DNA from: Kribbella amoyensis
GTDB lineage: Bacteria; Actinomycetota; Actinomycetes; Propionibacteriales; Kribbellaceae
DNA: 64,000 nt
Assembly (NCBI RefSeq): GCF_007828865.1
Contig: NZ_VIVK01000001.1
Location: 2,232,001-2,296,000, forward strand
Reading direction: 5' to 3'
Below, in pieces: positions 8,955 through 17,165 of the stretch. Under the pieces are notes generated by a model. That model had not been told where the DNA came from and did no database searches. It worked only from the letters and a program-made list of their open reading frames with translations. The number at the start of each line of letters is the position of its first letter. The first letter of the stretch is position 1. The position numbers were made by a program, and so were the translations under genes.

Positions 8955-10722
8955 CAACCAGCTGGCCGTCGAGGTCGTCCGCGGCGAGATGCAGCCGTGG
9001 AGCGACTACTCCGGCAAGCGGGGGGCCGTCCGCGGTGCGGCGCTGCGGGCCCTGCTGACCGACGTCCTGCCCGACGGCGCGCGCACGCTGATCCTCGGTC
9101 CGCACGGCGCGGACCTGGTCGAGGCCGTGGTCGCCAAGGCCACCGAGACCACGCTGCTGGTCCGCTCGGTGTCCGACGCCGGTGACCTGGGCGAGCAGTT
9201 CGGCGCCAAGCTGCAGGTCGTCGCCGGTGCGCTGGACGGCCTGGTGGACGCCGGCCGGCCGCGGTACGACGTGGTGGTCGCGGCCGACGGGCTGGACCGG
9301 GTGCTCGGCTACGACAGCGACGACCTGAACTGGCAGCAGCGGCTGGACGCGCTGGCCGCGGTCGCCGCGCCGGAGGCCGTGCTGGTGCTGGGCCTGGAGA
9401 ACGAGTTCTCCCTGACGAACCTGCTGGACCGCCGTCCCGCCGACCAGCGGCACGGCGACGACGAGTGGCGTCCGCTGCACGACGACCCCACCCGTCCTGT
9501 TTCGGTCGCGCAGCTCACCGAGTCGCTGCAGCGGGTCGGCCTGACCGAGAACGTTGCCTTCGCGACCTTCTCGGTGCAGGAGACCGCGGTCGCGCTGGTG
9601 GACGCCGACGTGGCCGCCGCGGCTCGCCCGGGCCAGCTGCCCGCACGGCTGGCAGTGGAGGCCCTGGAGGCGTCCGCGGCCGTCGTACCGCTGCTGGCGC
9701 CGGTGGCCGACGGTGCCGAGGCGGCCGCCCGCGCGGGGCTGCTCGCGTCCACCGCGGGCGGCTGGATCGCCGTCACCGGTGCCGCCGCGAAGCACGCGGT
9801 GTACGCGCAGACCCCGGGACAGGACGCCGTACTGACCGCCGACGCCGCGGGCGCCGGCTGGTCCGTGACCGTCGCTGGTGGTGGTGCAGAGACCACCGGC
9901 GACTTGACCTTCGACGCGGCCGCGGTGCCGGAGACCGTGCCCGGCGACGTGACCGCCGAGACGCTGCTGTTCCGGCTGGCCGCGGCCGAGGACGTCCCGG
10001 GCTTCCGGGACCTGGCCGGCCGGCTCGGTGACTGGGCCCGGTCGCAGACCAGCTCGCGGGTGCTGCCGCGCTGGGACGACGTGGTGGTGGACGGCGACAG
10101 CTTCGCGTTCGGCGTCTCGGCCTGGGTGACCACGGCCGAGGAGTCCGAGCAGGACCGGCTGGCCGCCGCCTGGGCCCGGTTCCACGACCGGCTGATCGGC
10201 GCACACCGCCGGCACCCGTGGCCCCCGTGGATGGTCGGCGACGACCTGGTCGCCGCGTGGCTGGCGATGTCCGGCATCGAGGCGGCCACCCCGGCCGCGG
10301 CGACCGCGCCCGACACCGCGTCCGCGTCGGTCGAGCACGTTGCCCGGGGCAAGGAGCTGGCGGCCGCGCTGGCCGTCGCCACCGGGGTCCCGGCCGACGC
10401 CTCGCAGACCCCGGACGTCCGGACCGCGCTCGCCGACGCCGAGCGGGCCGCGCTCGAGGTCGTCGAGCTGAAGGGCCAGGTCTTCGGTCTCGAGCGCACC
10501 CTGGGCTTCCGGGACAAGGCACTGAAGACCCGGGAGACCCGGATCCGCGAGATGCGGACCCAGGTGCAGAAGGCGAACGCCGAGCGCACCAAGCTGAAGA
10601 ACTCGCGGGCCTACGGTGCTGTGAAGCTGATCCGCCGGGCGGCGCAGATCCGCAACCCGCGCAAGTTCGCTGGCAAGGTGAAGCGCCGGGTCAAGCGCCA
10701 GCTGAAGGACAAGCTGGGCTGA
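8947..10722 (+). CDS. Methyltransferase-like protein with C-terminal coiled coil, third gene of polymer operon
   Basis: This 591-residue soluble protein starts at a GTG inside the end of the preceding gene. Residues 20-200 look like a diverged class I SAM-methyltransferase fold: TLILGPHGADLVEAVVA in the position of the nucleotide loop, then VVVAADGLDRV and a late VLVLGLEN strand, but the classic GxGxG is not intact. A middle alanine-rich region follows. The last 120 residues are charged and helical (AERAALEVVELKGQVFGLE to RAYGAVKLIRR) and read as a coiled coil with a basic tail, like many glycan-modifying enzymes. Catalysis is uncertain; a scaffold role is possible. A hairpin that looks like a terminator follows at 10738. 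Confidence 0.6.
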   Translation: MSDNQLAVEVVRGEMQPWSDYSGKRGAVRGAALRALLTDVLPDGARTLILGPHGADLVEAVVAKATETTLLVRSVSDAGDLGEQFGAKLQVVAGALDGLVDAGRPRYDVVVAADGLDRVLGYDSDDLNWQQRLDALAAVAAPEAVLVLGLENEFSLTNLLDRRPADQRHGDDEWRPLHDDPTRPVSVAQLTESLQRVGLTENVAFATFSVQETAVALVDADVAAAARPGQLPARLAVEALEASAAVVPLLAPVADGAEAAARAGLLASTAGGWIAVTGAAAKHAVYAQTPGQDAVLTADAAGAGWSVTVAGGGAETTGDLTFDAAAVPETVPGDVTAETLLFRLAAAEDVPGFRDLAGRLGDWARSQTSSRVLPRWDDVVVDGDSFAFGVSAWVTTAEESEQDRLAAAWARFHDRLIGAHRRHPWPPWMVGDDLVAAWLAMSGIEAATPAAATAPDTASASVEHVARGKELAAALAVATGVPADASQTPDVRTALADAERAALEVVELKGQVFGLERTLGFRDKALKTRETRIREMRTQVQKANAERTKLKNSRAYGAVKLIRRAAQIRNPRKFAGKVKRRVKRQLKDKLG

Positions 10723-10737
10723 GCAGGACCACGACAG

Positions 10738-10770
10738 CAGCCGGTCTTCCCGTCCTGGGGAGGCCGGCTG
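10738..10770 (+). terminator. Hairpin terminator after the 5791-10722 operon
   Basis: CAGCCGG (10738-10744) pairs with CCGGCTG (10764-10770), and the inner CTTCCC/GGGGAG extends the stem. Only TT follows, so the T-tract is weak, but the position 16 bases after the stop fits. Confidence 0.55.
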
Positions 10771-10790
10771 TTACGTTGGCGCGGAAGGTA

Positions 10791-10816
10791 GTGACCGAAT
10801 CTGCTAGATTGGTCAC
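10791..10816. promoter_or_regulatory. Palindromic operator over the -10 of the hydrolase/TetR operon
   Basis: GTGACC (10791-10796) and GGTCAC (10811-10816) form outer arms and AATCT/AGATT inner arms around GCT. The inner right arm contains TAGATT, a plausible -10 box at 10805-10810. A TetR gene is second in the operon, so autoregulation at this site is likely. Confidence 0.5.
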
Positions 10817-10834
10817 AACGCCCGAGGAGGAGTT

Positions 10835-11719
10835 TTGACCCAAGCTCAGCGCAGGACCGTCGAGGTGAGTGGCGCCAAGATCTCGCTGCTGGAGTGGGTG
10901 CCCGAGGAGCCGGCGGGCCCGACCGTGCTGCTGTTGCACGGTGGTGGTGCCGACAGCGCAGAGCTCTCCTGGGGCGGAGTCGGTGCCGCGCTGTCCGACG
11001 AGGGCTTCCGCGTCGTGGCTCCTGACCATCCCGGCTTCGGCCAGAGTCCGCGAGCGAGCCGCCCGCTGACGCAGGAGTACCTGGTGCGCTACGTCGGTGG
11101 CCTGGTGGACGAGCTGGACCTCGACGACTACGTGATCGGCGGTCTCTCGCTCGGCGGCGGTCTGACGCTGGGGCATCTGCTCGACCGGCCCGCACGCGCG
11201 CGCGGCGCGGTACTCCTCGGCTCCTACGGCATCATGCCGCGCCTCCGTGACGGCGTGCTCGGTGGTGCGCAGCACTTCGCCACGTACCTCCTGCTGCGTT
11301 CCGGCCTGCTCGCCGCCATGACCCGGTCCTACGCGCGGAGCCCGGCGGCGATGGAACGCGGACTGCGCGCGATCGTCCGCAACCAGGCGGGGCGGACGCC
11401 CGAGCTCGTCCGGGCCGTGATCGCCGAGGCGGCGTCCGGTGACGGGATGAGCGTGTTCACCGAATGGCAGCACGACCAGGTGCTGTGGAACAGGCTGCGC
11501 ACGGACTACACGAGCAGCCTGCCCGAGATCCAGACCCCGACCCTGCTCGTCCACGGCGACCACGACACCGGCGTACCGCTGGCTCGGGCGCGGGCCGCGG
11601 CCGGGCTGCTTCCGCAGGCGGAGCTGGTACCGGTCGCCGGTGCGGGCCACTGGGTGCAGCGCGACCGCCCCGACGTCGTCGTCCCGGCCCTGGTCGACTT
11701 CCTCCGCGGGCTCGGCTGA
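10835..11719 (+). CDS. Alpha/beta hydrolase
   Basis: A 294-residue alpha/beta hydrolase of the epoxide-hydrolase/haloperoxidase type. The oxyanion region is LLLHGGG at 32-38, the nucleophile elbow is GLSLGG with S105, the acid is probably the Asp in VHGDHDTGV near 243, and the His is in GAGHWVQ near 272. There is no signal peptide, so it is cytosolic. The start is TTG with GAGGAGG a few bases upstream. Its stop overlaps the TetR start (TGATG), so the regulator probably controls this gene and its own synthesis, and a small lipophilic ester or related compound may be the inducer. The substrate cannot be read from the sequence. Confidence 0.85.
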   Translation: MTQAQRRTVEVSGAKISLLEWVPEEPAGPTVLLLHGGGADSAELSWGGVGAALSDEGFRVVAPDHPGFGQSPRASRPLTQEYLVRYVGGLVDELDLDDYVIGGLSLGGGLTLGHLLDRPARARGAVLLGSYGIMPRLRDGVLGGAQHFATYLLLRSGLLAAMTRSYARSPAAMERGLRAIVRNQAGRTPELVRAVIAEAASGDGMSVFTEWQHDQVLWNRLRTDYTSSLPEIQTPTLLVHGDHDTGVPLARARAAAGLLPQAELVPVAGAGHWVQRDRPDVVVPALVDFLRGLG

Positions 11720-12306
11720 TGCCCCGGCCGCTCGTCCCGAATCGGCGCGAACGCATCCTGGACGCCGCCGAGGCGCTCGTCCTGGAGCGCGGGTTCGACG
11801 CGATGAGTGTCGCGTCGGTCGCGACGCACGCGGGGATCGGCAAGGGTGCGGTCTACCTCGAGTTCGGCAGCAAGCGCGACATCCTCGACGCCCTGCTCCG
11901 CCGTGGAACCGAGCGGATGCAGGCTCGGGTGGCCGCCGAGGTCGGGGACCGTCCGCCGCTCAGCGAGGCCTACCGGGCCGGCTTGCGGACCCTGCTGGAC
12001 GATCGTTTGATGACGGCCGCGTTCCTCGACGACCAGGGTGTCATCGGCGGCCACGTCGACACCGTCACCGACGGCCGGTACCGCGCTCGCCACGTGGGCG
12101 TCGTCGAGTGGTTGCGTGACCTGCGGGATCGCGGGGAGCTTGTCGAGGACGTCGATCCCGAGCACCTCGCGCTCGCGCTCTCCAGCGTGACCATCGGCCT
12201 GCTGTCGGCGGCGAAGCTGCTCGGGCCGGTGACGCCGGCTCAGCTCGAAGGCGCCGTCGAAACCCTGACCCGGATGGTCGAGTCCCTCGAACGAACCCCG
12301 ACCTGA
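11719..12306 (+). CDS. TetR-family transcriptional regulator
   Basis: 195 residues with an N-terminal TetR HTH: RRERILDAAEALVLERGF at 9-26, then MSVASVATHAGIGKGAVYLEF at about 29-49. The C-terminal part is a ligand-binding helical domain. It is translated from an ATG overlapping the hydrolase stop. The palindrome at 10791 ahead of the operon is its likely operator. It ends 10 bases before the convergent gene at 12317. Confidence 0.88.
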   Translation: MPRPLVPNRRERILDAAEALVLERGFDAMSVASVATHAGIGKGAVYLEFGSKRDILDALLRRGTERMQARVAAEVGDRPPLSEAYRAGLRTLLDDRLMTAAFLDDQGVIGGHVDTVTDGRYRARHVGVVEWLRDLRDRGELVEDVDPEHLALALSSVTIGLLSAAKLLGPVTPAQLEGAVETLTRMVESLERTPT

Positions 12307-12316
12307 CCAGCCGAGG

Positions 12317-13819
12317 TTATGGGCGCCGGGCGACCAGGAGTTGGTGGGTGTCCGGCCAGTCCAGGGACTCGCCGGCCTCGGTCCTGATCGCGGCGACCGG
12401 GGCGATCCGGTGCTCGATCACCCAGTCGTTGCGCCACGCCTTCGACGCCGGGTCGACGGTGAATCCGGCGGTCTCGGCGATCTCCCGCCAGCCGGCGAAG
12501 GTGAGCCCGCAGAACTGCTCGTGGGTCTCGCTCAGCCAGTTGTCCACGTAGTCCTTGCGGGTCAGGAAGTCCATCGCGTCCGCGAGCCGCAGGACCAGCC
12601 GGCCGTCGCGCTCGGTGTAGGCGAACGGCACCTTCGCGTTCCGCCGGAAGTCCTGGGCGAACTGGAAGAACCGCGCCCGTGTCGACAACCCACCGACGTA
12701 CGCCGCGGGATCGACGAGCGTCTCCAGCTCGGCCGGTCCGGAGTTCGCGCCGTCGGAGTCGTCCAGCTCCAGGACGACAGCGCGGTCGGGCTCGGCGGGA
12801 CCGCAGACGTCGGAGTTCACCCAGACGCCACCGGGTGCGGTGTGGGCGAACAACGCGTCCACGAACCGCTGGACCGTGGCCGGGCGCGACCCGTCGGCGT
12901 ACGACCAGATCTCGTGGGTCAGGGCCAGCGTGAGCGTGGTGTCGATGGACCGGGCCGGGAAGACCGTGGAGCCGAGCATGTTGCGCTGGTAGAAGTACAC
13001 GTTCGGGTTGCCGAAGCGGCCCTGTTCCTTCTTGTGCACGCATTCGGCGTACAGGTGGCGGGCCACCTCGACCCCGATCAGGTCGGACTCGTGGAACCGG
13101 GGGTCCGCGTCGACGAGCTGCAACGTCGCGCCGGTCGCGCAGCCGATGTCGAGGATCCGGCCGGGGCGGACGAAGTCCTTGATCTGCAGCCATTTCCGGT
13201 CCGCGGCCGTCTCGAACGCGTCCGCGTAGGTCTTGTAGTCGCGGGTCGTGGTAAGCCCGCCGTCGTCGCCGACCACCGGATCGTTCACGCACCGCCGGAC
13301 GTGCGCGTCCAGGTGGTACCGGTCGAACACGTCCACGGTCGCCGGATGCGCCAGCTCCCGCCACTCGTCGTTGCCTGCGGCAATCATGAGCAGGACGTCC
13401 CACGGCCGCGGCTGCTCCGGTGGTTCGACGCCGAGCACGGTGTAGCCGAGTCGCTCGTACAGTTTGGCGACCTCGGGCGTCGAGCAGGCGACCACGGTGT
13501 TGGCGGGATCGAGCTGGACCTGGTCGTCGGTGCCGGCCTCGATCGCCTTCACGGTCACGTCGGCGAAGTCGTCGGTCGGCGGGGTGTCGGTCACCCCGAT
13601 CACCAGGGACCGCAGCCCGGTCTCCACGCTGAGCCGCTCGATCGCGGCCTCCCGCCGGTCGAACGGGACCGGGTTGCGCTTGGTGGTGTGGTGGTTCGCC
13701 GAAGTGACCGCCCAGATCACCGTGGCGCCGTCCAGGCTCCGCGCCGTCCGGGTCAGGTACTCCGCCTGGAACCGGGTCAGGACGTGGTGCCGCCCCGGGA
13801 AGAGCAAGTACTCGGTCAC
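12317..13819 (-). CDS. Fusion of NadM-like nucleotidyltransferase and SAM methyltransferase
   Basis: 500 residues in two domains. Residues 1-170 look like an NMN-adenylyltransferase/NadM-type nucleotidyltransferase: GRHHVLTRFQAEYL at 9-22 in place of GRFxPxHxGH, the basic loop KRNPVPFDRREAAI at 47-60, and a late MIAAGNDEWRELAHPATVDV, which matches the MI..g..W..lvP..V end of that family. Residues 200-500 are a class I methyltransferase with ILDIGCATG at 222-230 and a long insertion. The GTG start lies one base after the stop of the GT2 gene at 13821, so it is in an operon with a GtrB-like enzyme. It may activate and methylate a small headgroup for a glycan, which is inference. The HxGH motif is degenerate, so adenylyl transfer is not assured. 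Confidence 0.72.
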   Translation of the reverse strand: MTEYLLFPGRHHVLTRFQAEYLTRTARSLDGATVIWAVTSANHHTTKRNPVPFDRREAAIERLSVETGLRSLVIGVTDTPPTDDFADVTVKAIEAGTDDQVQLDPANTVVACSTPEVAKLYERLGYTVLGVEPPEQPRPWDVLLMIAAGNDEWRELAHPATVDVFDRYHLDAHVRRCVNDPVVGDDGGLTTTRDYKTYADAFETAADRKWLQIKDFVRPGRILDIGCATGATLQLVDADPRFHESDLIGVEVARHLYAECVHKKEQGRFGNPNVYFYQRNMLGSTVFPARSIDTTLTLALTHEIWSYADGSRPATVQRFVDALFAHTAPGGVWVNSDVCGPAEPDRAVVLELDDSDGANSGPAELETLVDPAAYVGGLSTRARFFQFAQDFRRNAKVPFAYTERDGRLVLRLADAMDFLTRKDYVDNWLSETHEQFCGLTFAGWREIAETAGFTVDPASKAWRNDWVIEHRIAPVAAIRTEAGESLDWPDTHQLLVARRP

Positions 13820-13820
13820 G

Positions 13821-14774
13821 TCAGTCGTTCTCGGTGGTGATGTCCGGGTGCGCGTCCACGTCGGTCCGCTCGCGGATCACGTACGTCGGCCGCCCCATCG
13901 AGCCGGAGTGCAACCGGCCGACGTACTCGCCGAGGACGCCGAGCGCGAGCATCTGGGCGCCGGAGAAGAGCGCGACCATCGAGGCGATCGTGGTGAACCC
14001 GGCGACCGTGGTGGCCCCGGTCGCGTACTTGTAGATGATCACGCCGAACAGGCCGATCCCGAACACCGCGCAGATGAAGCCGAGGTACCCGACCAGTCGC
14101 AGCGGCTCCGTCGAGTACCCGGTGATCAGGGTGAGGGCGTGCTTCATCAGCATCCAGGTCGAGTAGTTCGACTTGCCCTCGGCTCGGTCCTCCATCCGTA
14201 CCGTGGCCTGCGCGATCCGGGTGGTGGACCAGGACAGCGCCACGTCCACCGACGCGTGCGGCCCGTCCAGCCCGTCGAACCCGTCCCGCAGGAAGGTCCG
14301 GAAGGCGCGGAAGGCGCTGATCGAGCGGGCGTTCTGCACCGACAGGGTGGACGCCATCGCCGCCTTGACCAGCCGGGACGAGAAGCTCCGGAAAACCCCG
14401 TGCTCCTCCTCCTTCGGGACGCCGTAGACGAGGTCGATGTCGTCGGTGAGCGCGTTCAGCAGGAGCGGCACCTGGTCGGCCGGGTGCTGCAGGTCGTCGT
14501 CCATCGTGACGACCACCTCGTACCGGGCGCTCCGGACGCCGGCGATCAGCGCGTTGTGCTGGCCGTAGTTCCGGGCCAGCCGCAGGGCCCTGGTCTCCGG
14601 GTACTTGTTCGCGAGTTCGCTGGCGACCTGCCAGGTGTCGTCCGGGCTGCCGTCCACCACCAGCACGATCTCGAAGCCGGTGGTGACCTCCGGCAGGACG
14701 TGCGAGAGGTCCTCGACGAGTCGAGGCAGGGTCTTGGCCGACCGATAACATGGCACGACGACGGAGACGAGCAC
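13821..14774 (-). CDS. GtrB-like GT2 polyprenyl-phosphate glycosyltransferase
   Basis: 317 residues from GTG 14774, which has AGAAGG 7 bases upstream and begins right at the first strand (VLVSVVVPCYRS). A GTG at 14816 would add 14 residues. The GT2 domain shows VVDGSPDDT and the metal motif MDDDLQHP. Two membrane helices near the C-terminus (LVGYLGFICAVFGIGLFGVI and a MVALFSGAQMLALGVLGEYV-like segment) place the active site at the inner membrane face. It should make an undecaprenyl-phosphate sugar. The divergent GtrA gene at 14862 would flip that lipid, a classic pairing, here split over two strands. Confidence 0.87.
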   Translation of the reverse strand: MLVSVVVPCYRSAKTLPRLVEDLSHVLPEVTTGFEIVLVVDGSPDDTWQVASELANKYPETRALRLARNYGQHNALIAGVRSARYEVVVTMDDDLQHPADQVPLLLNALTDDIDLVYGVPKEEEHGVFRSFSSRLVKAAMASTLSVQNARSISAFRAFRTFLRDGFDGLDGPHASVDVALSWSTTRIAQATVRMEDRAEGKSNYSTWMLMKHALTLITGYSTEPLRLVGYLGFICAVFGIGLFGVIIYKYATGATTVAGFTTIASMVALFSGAQMLALGVLGEYVGRLHSGSMGRPTYVIRERTDVDAHPDITTEND

Positions 14775-14833
14775 TGCTTGCCCTTCTGGTGATGACACTG
14801 CAGGGGTGGCGGTCACGGCGGTTCCGCCGCTGC

Positions 14834-14840
14834 GATTATC
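14834..14840. promoter_or_regulatory. Overlapping divergent -10 elements between gtrB-like and gtrA-like genes
   Basis: The heptamer GATTATC reads GATAAT on the minus strand, with TG one base further upstream as an extended -10, and GATTAT on the plus strand. The two start codons are fewer than 90 bases apart, so both promoters must be packed here. Confidence 0.4.
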
Positions 14841-14861
14841 CCACCCACAGGAGGCACTGCC

Positions 14862-15293
14862 ATTTCTGTCGCCCAGCTCGGCGCCCGCGCGCTCGGAGAC
14901 CACCGGATCCGGTACCTGATCGTCGGCGCGGGGACCAACGTCGTCTACTTCGGCCTCTTCTGGCTCGGCTGGCACTTCTTCGAGGGCACCCTGCCGTACC
15001 TGCTGGTCACCGCCCTGGCGAACTTCACCACCGCCCTGCTGATGTACCCGGCCTACCGCGGCTTCGTCTTCCGCTCGTCCACCGGCTGGCTCCGCGGCTT
15101 CGCGAAGTTCTACACGGTGTACCTCTTCGGCCTGGGCTGCTCCCTGGTCGGCATGCCGCTCCTGATCGAGCTCCTCCACACCCCGGTCCTGGTAGCCCAG
15201 GCCGTTGTCATCGTCCTGGTCCCGGTAGCGAGCTACCTCCTGCACCGCTTCTGGACCTTCCGCGACCCCTCCCATACAACCGTTGATGCATAA
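14862..15293 (+). CDS. GtrA-family flippase-like protein with an ATT start codon
   Basis: The protein has about 143 residues and four predicted membrane helices. IRYLIVGAGTNVVYFGLFWL near the N-terminus and the final SYLLHRFWTFRD are hallmarks of the GtrA family, which moves polyprenyl-linked sugars across the membrane. No ATG, GTG or TTG occurs in frame before codon 61 (ATG 15042), and starting there would delete two helices. A perfect AGGAGG at 14849-14854 lies 7 bases before an ATT at 14862, so ATT is the likely start. The last codons overlap the lipoprotein gene. Its GtrB partner is divergent at 13821-14774. Confidence 0.8.
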   Translation: MSVAQLGARALGDHRIRYLIVGAGTNVVYFGLFWLGWHFFEGTLPYLLVTALANFTTALLMYPAYRGFVFRSSTGWLRGFAKFYTVYLFGLGCSLVGMPLLIELLHTPVLVAQAVVIVLVPVASYLLHRFWTFRDPSHTTVDA

Positions 15294-16044
15294 ACCAGCC
15301 CTGAGGTTGTCAGTCCTGCTGGTCCTGGCGCTGACCTCGTGCTCCACCACCCAACCGGCCGCTCAACCGGCGACTCCGACCGCTGCCACGTCAACCAGCG
15401 CGTCGATCACCCCAACCCCCGCCCCGACAACCACAGACGGCTCACCCAGGAACTTCCGGTACACCGCGGCTCAGCTGATGAGGGTCCTGCCGACTACCTA
15501 TCAGGGGCAGCGGACCGACCGGTTCAGGTACTACGTCGACCTGCGCTCCGGTCGTCCACGTGACGATCCATGGCCGGGACAGCCGGTTCAGCCGGAGGCC
15601 TGCCGGAACGCGATCCGGACGAGCGGGTTGACGACGCGGGGCATCGACGGGTTCCGTTCCGACACCCCGGCGGTGACGGCGAACCTGATGAACCGGGACG
15701 GCGAGATCATCCTCAACGTGCGGGTGTACGAGATGACCGGCGCCGAGCTGGTCCGGTACCAGTTGCAGCTGCCTCGCCCGTTCCCCGAGTGCCGGGAGTT
15801 CACCGTCGGCTCGGCGGGCCGGGGATCGATTCTCGAGCGTCCGCTGAAGGAGTTCGGCCCGAACACGCGTTATGTCATCCGGACCTTCCCGCAGTCGGGT
15901 CGGCCCATGGTCGAACGCGTTCTCCAGCTGCAGACTCCACACTTCGGGCTCGATGTCCGCCTGTACAGCGCCGACGTCACCGAGCGGGAGTTCCTCGCCT
16001 TCGCTAGGCAGACGCGCGCGCAGGTGCTCCGCAAGCTCGGCTGA
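15286..16044 (+). CDS. Secreted lipoprotein of unknown function
   Basis: 252 residues. The N-terminus is a lipoprotein signal peptide: basic MHKPALR, a hydrophobic stretch, and the lipobox LTSC with the lipidated Cys at residue 19. A Thr/Pro/Ala-rich linker to about residue 55 leads to a globular domain of about 190 residues. That domain (a RxY.VDLRSG region, conserved Cys, ending in a FLAFARQTRAQVL helix) is reminiscent of the extracytoplasmic lipoproteins and sensor domains common in actinobacteria (LpqN/PknH-sensor type), but I cannot assign it. The ATG lies inside the end of the GtrA gene, so it is probably co-transcribed. Confidence 0.75.
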   Translation: MHKPALRLSVLLVLALTSCSTTQPAAQPATPTAATSTSASITPTPAPTTTDGSPRNFRYTAAQLMRVLPTTYQGQRTDRFRYYVDLRSGRPRDDPWPGQPVQPEACRNAIRTSGLTTRGIDGFRSDTPAVTANLMNRDGEIILNVRVYEMTGAELVRYQLQLPRPFPECREFTVGSAGRGSILERPLKEFGPNTRYVIRTFPQSGRPMVERVLQLQTPHFGLDVRLYSADVTEREFLAFARQTRAQVLRKLG

Positions 16045-16051
16045 TCATCCG

Positions 16052-16091
16052 AAAGAGCCCCGGTCACGCTGCGTACGCGCCGGGGCCCTTT
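16052..16091. terminator. Bidirectional hairpin terminator
   Basis: AAAGaGCCCCGG pairs with CCGGGGCcCTTT with one A/C mismatch. It lies between the convergent genes ending at 16044 and 16107, and T or A runs flank both sides. Confidence 0.75.
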
Positions 16092-16106
16092 CGTGGCTTC
16101 AGCTGG

Positions 16107-17162
16107 TTACAGGACGTCCCAGGTGAGCGGGGTGCCGGCGGGGGCGTCGACGCGGAACTCGCGGCCCTCGACCGAGGTGAAGGCGTCCGGGGGGAGGCCG
16201 CCAGCCGGGCGGACCGAGCGGACGTTGTCGGCGGCGACCTTCTCGCCGGCTTTGACGTCGCGGGTGACGTAGAGGGAGCGGCGGAAGCGGAGGACGTTCT
16301 GCTCGGCCTGCTTGGGGCCGACGACCGGCTCGCCGAGGGCCTGCTGGGCGATCTTGGTGCCCTCGACCAGCGCCTTGACCTCGTGCGGCTCGAGCGAGAA
16401 CGCCGAGTCGACGCCGCCGTCGGCGCGGGACAGCGTGACGTGCTTCTCGATCACGGTCGCGCCGAGCGCCACGGCCGCGATCGCCGCCCCGATGCCCATC
16501 GTGTGGTCGGACAGCCCGATCTGGACACCGAGCGCGTCCCGCAGGACCGGGATCGAGCGCAGGTTGGACTGCTCCGGCGGGGCCGGGTAGCTCGCGGTGC
16601 AGGAGAGCACGATGATCTGCTCGTTGCCGGTGGACCGGGCCGCGCGGACCGCCGCGTCGATGTCCATCAGCGTCGCCGAACCGGTCGAGATGATGATCGG
16701 CTTCCCGGTCTCGGCCATCCCGCGGACCAGCGGCAGGTCACCGATCTCGTTCGAGGCGACCTTGTACGCCGGGACGTTCAGCTTCTCCAGGAACTCGATC
16801 GCGGTCGGGTCGAACGGCGACGAGAACGCCAGCATGCCGAGCGAGTTCGCCAGCTCGAACAGCGGCTCGTGCCACTCCCACGGTGTGTGCGCCTCCTGGT
16901 ACAGGTCGTACAGCCGGGCGCCGCCCCACAGCTCGTGCTCCGACGGCAGCCGGAAGGCCGGCAGGTCGACGTCGAGGGTGATCGTGTCCGCGGTGTACGT
17001 CTGCAGCTTCAGCGCCTGGACGCCGGTCTCGGCCATCGCCCGGACGATGTCCTTGGCCCGCTCGATGTCGCCGTTGTGGTTGCCCGACATCTCGGCGATG
17101 ACGAACGGCTGGTGGTCCGGCCCGACCGGGACGTCGCCGAAGTTGATGGTGGTGGCACTCAT
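16107..17162 (-). CDS. pseI: Pseudaminic acid synthase type nonulosonate synthase
   Basis: 351 residues, the usual length for the NeuB/PseI family, which condenses phosphoenolpyruvate with a 6-carbon amino sugar to give a nonulosonic acid. VIAEMSGNHNGD near 21-32, KLQTYTADTITLD near 52-64, SSPFD, KVASNE, ISTG and EKHVTLSRADGGVD are all present. The form with EMSGNHNG and KLQTYTADT fits PseI better than NeuB or legionaminate synthases. The C-terminal 60 residues form the SAF (antifreeze-like) domain. A GNAT of PseH type is immediately upstream, 3 bases away. PseB, C, F and G are not in the window, so the rest of the pathway must be elsewhere. Confidence 0.85.
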   Translation of the reverse strand: MSATTINFGDVPVGPDHQPFVIAEMSGNHNGDIERAKDIVRAMAETGVQALKLQTYTADTITLDVDLPAFRLPSEHELWGGARLYDLYQEAHTPWEWHEPLFELANSLGMLAFSSPFDPTAIEFLEKLNVPAYKVASNEIGDLPLVRGMAETGKPIIISTGSATLMDIDAAVRAARSTGNEQIIVLSCTASYPAPPEQSNLRSIPVLRDALGVQIGLSDHTMGIGAAIAAVALGATVIEKHVTLSRADGGVDSAFSLEPHEVKALVEGTKIAQQALGEPVVGPKQAEQNVLRFRRSLYVTRDVKAGEKVAADNVRSVRPAGGLPPDAFTSVEGREFRVDAPAGTPLTWDVL

Positions 17163-17165
17163 AGC

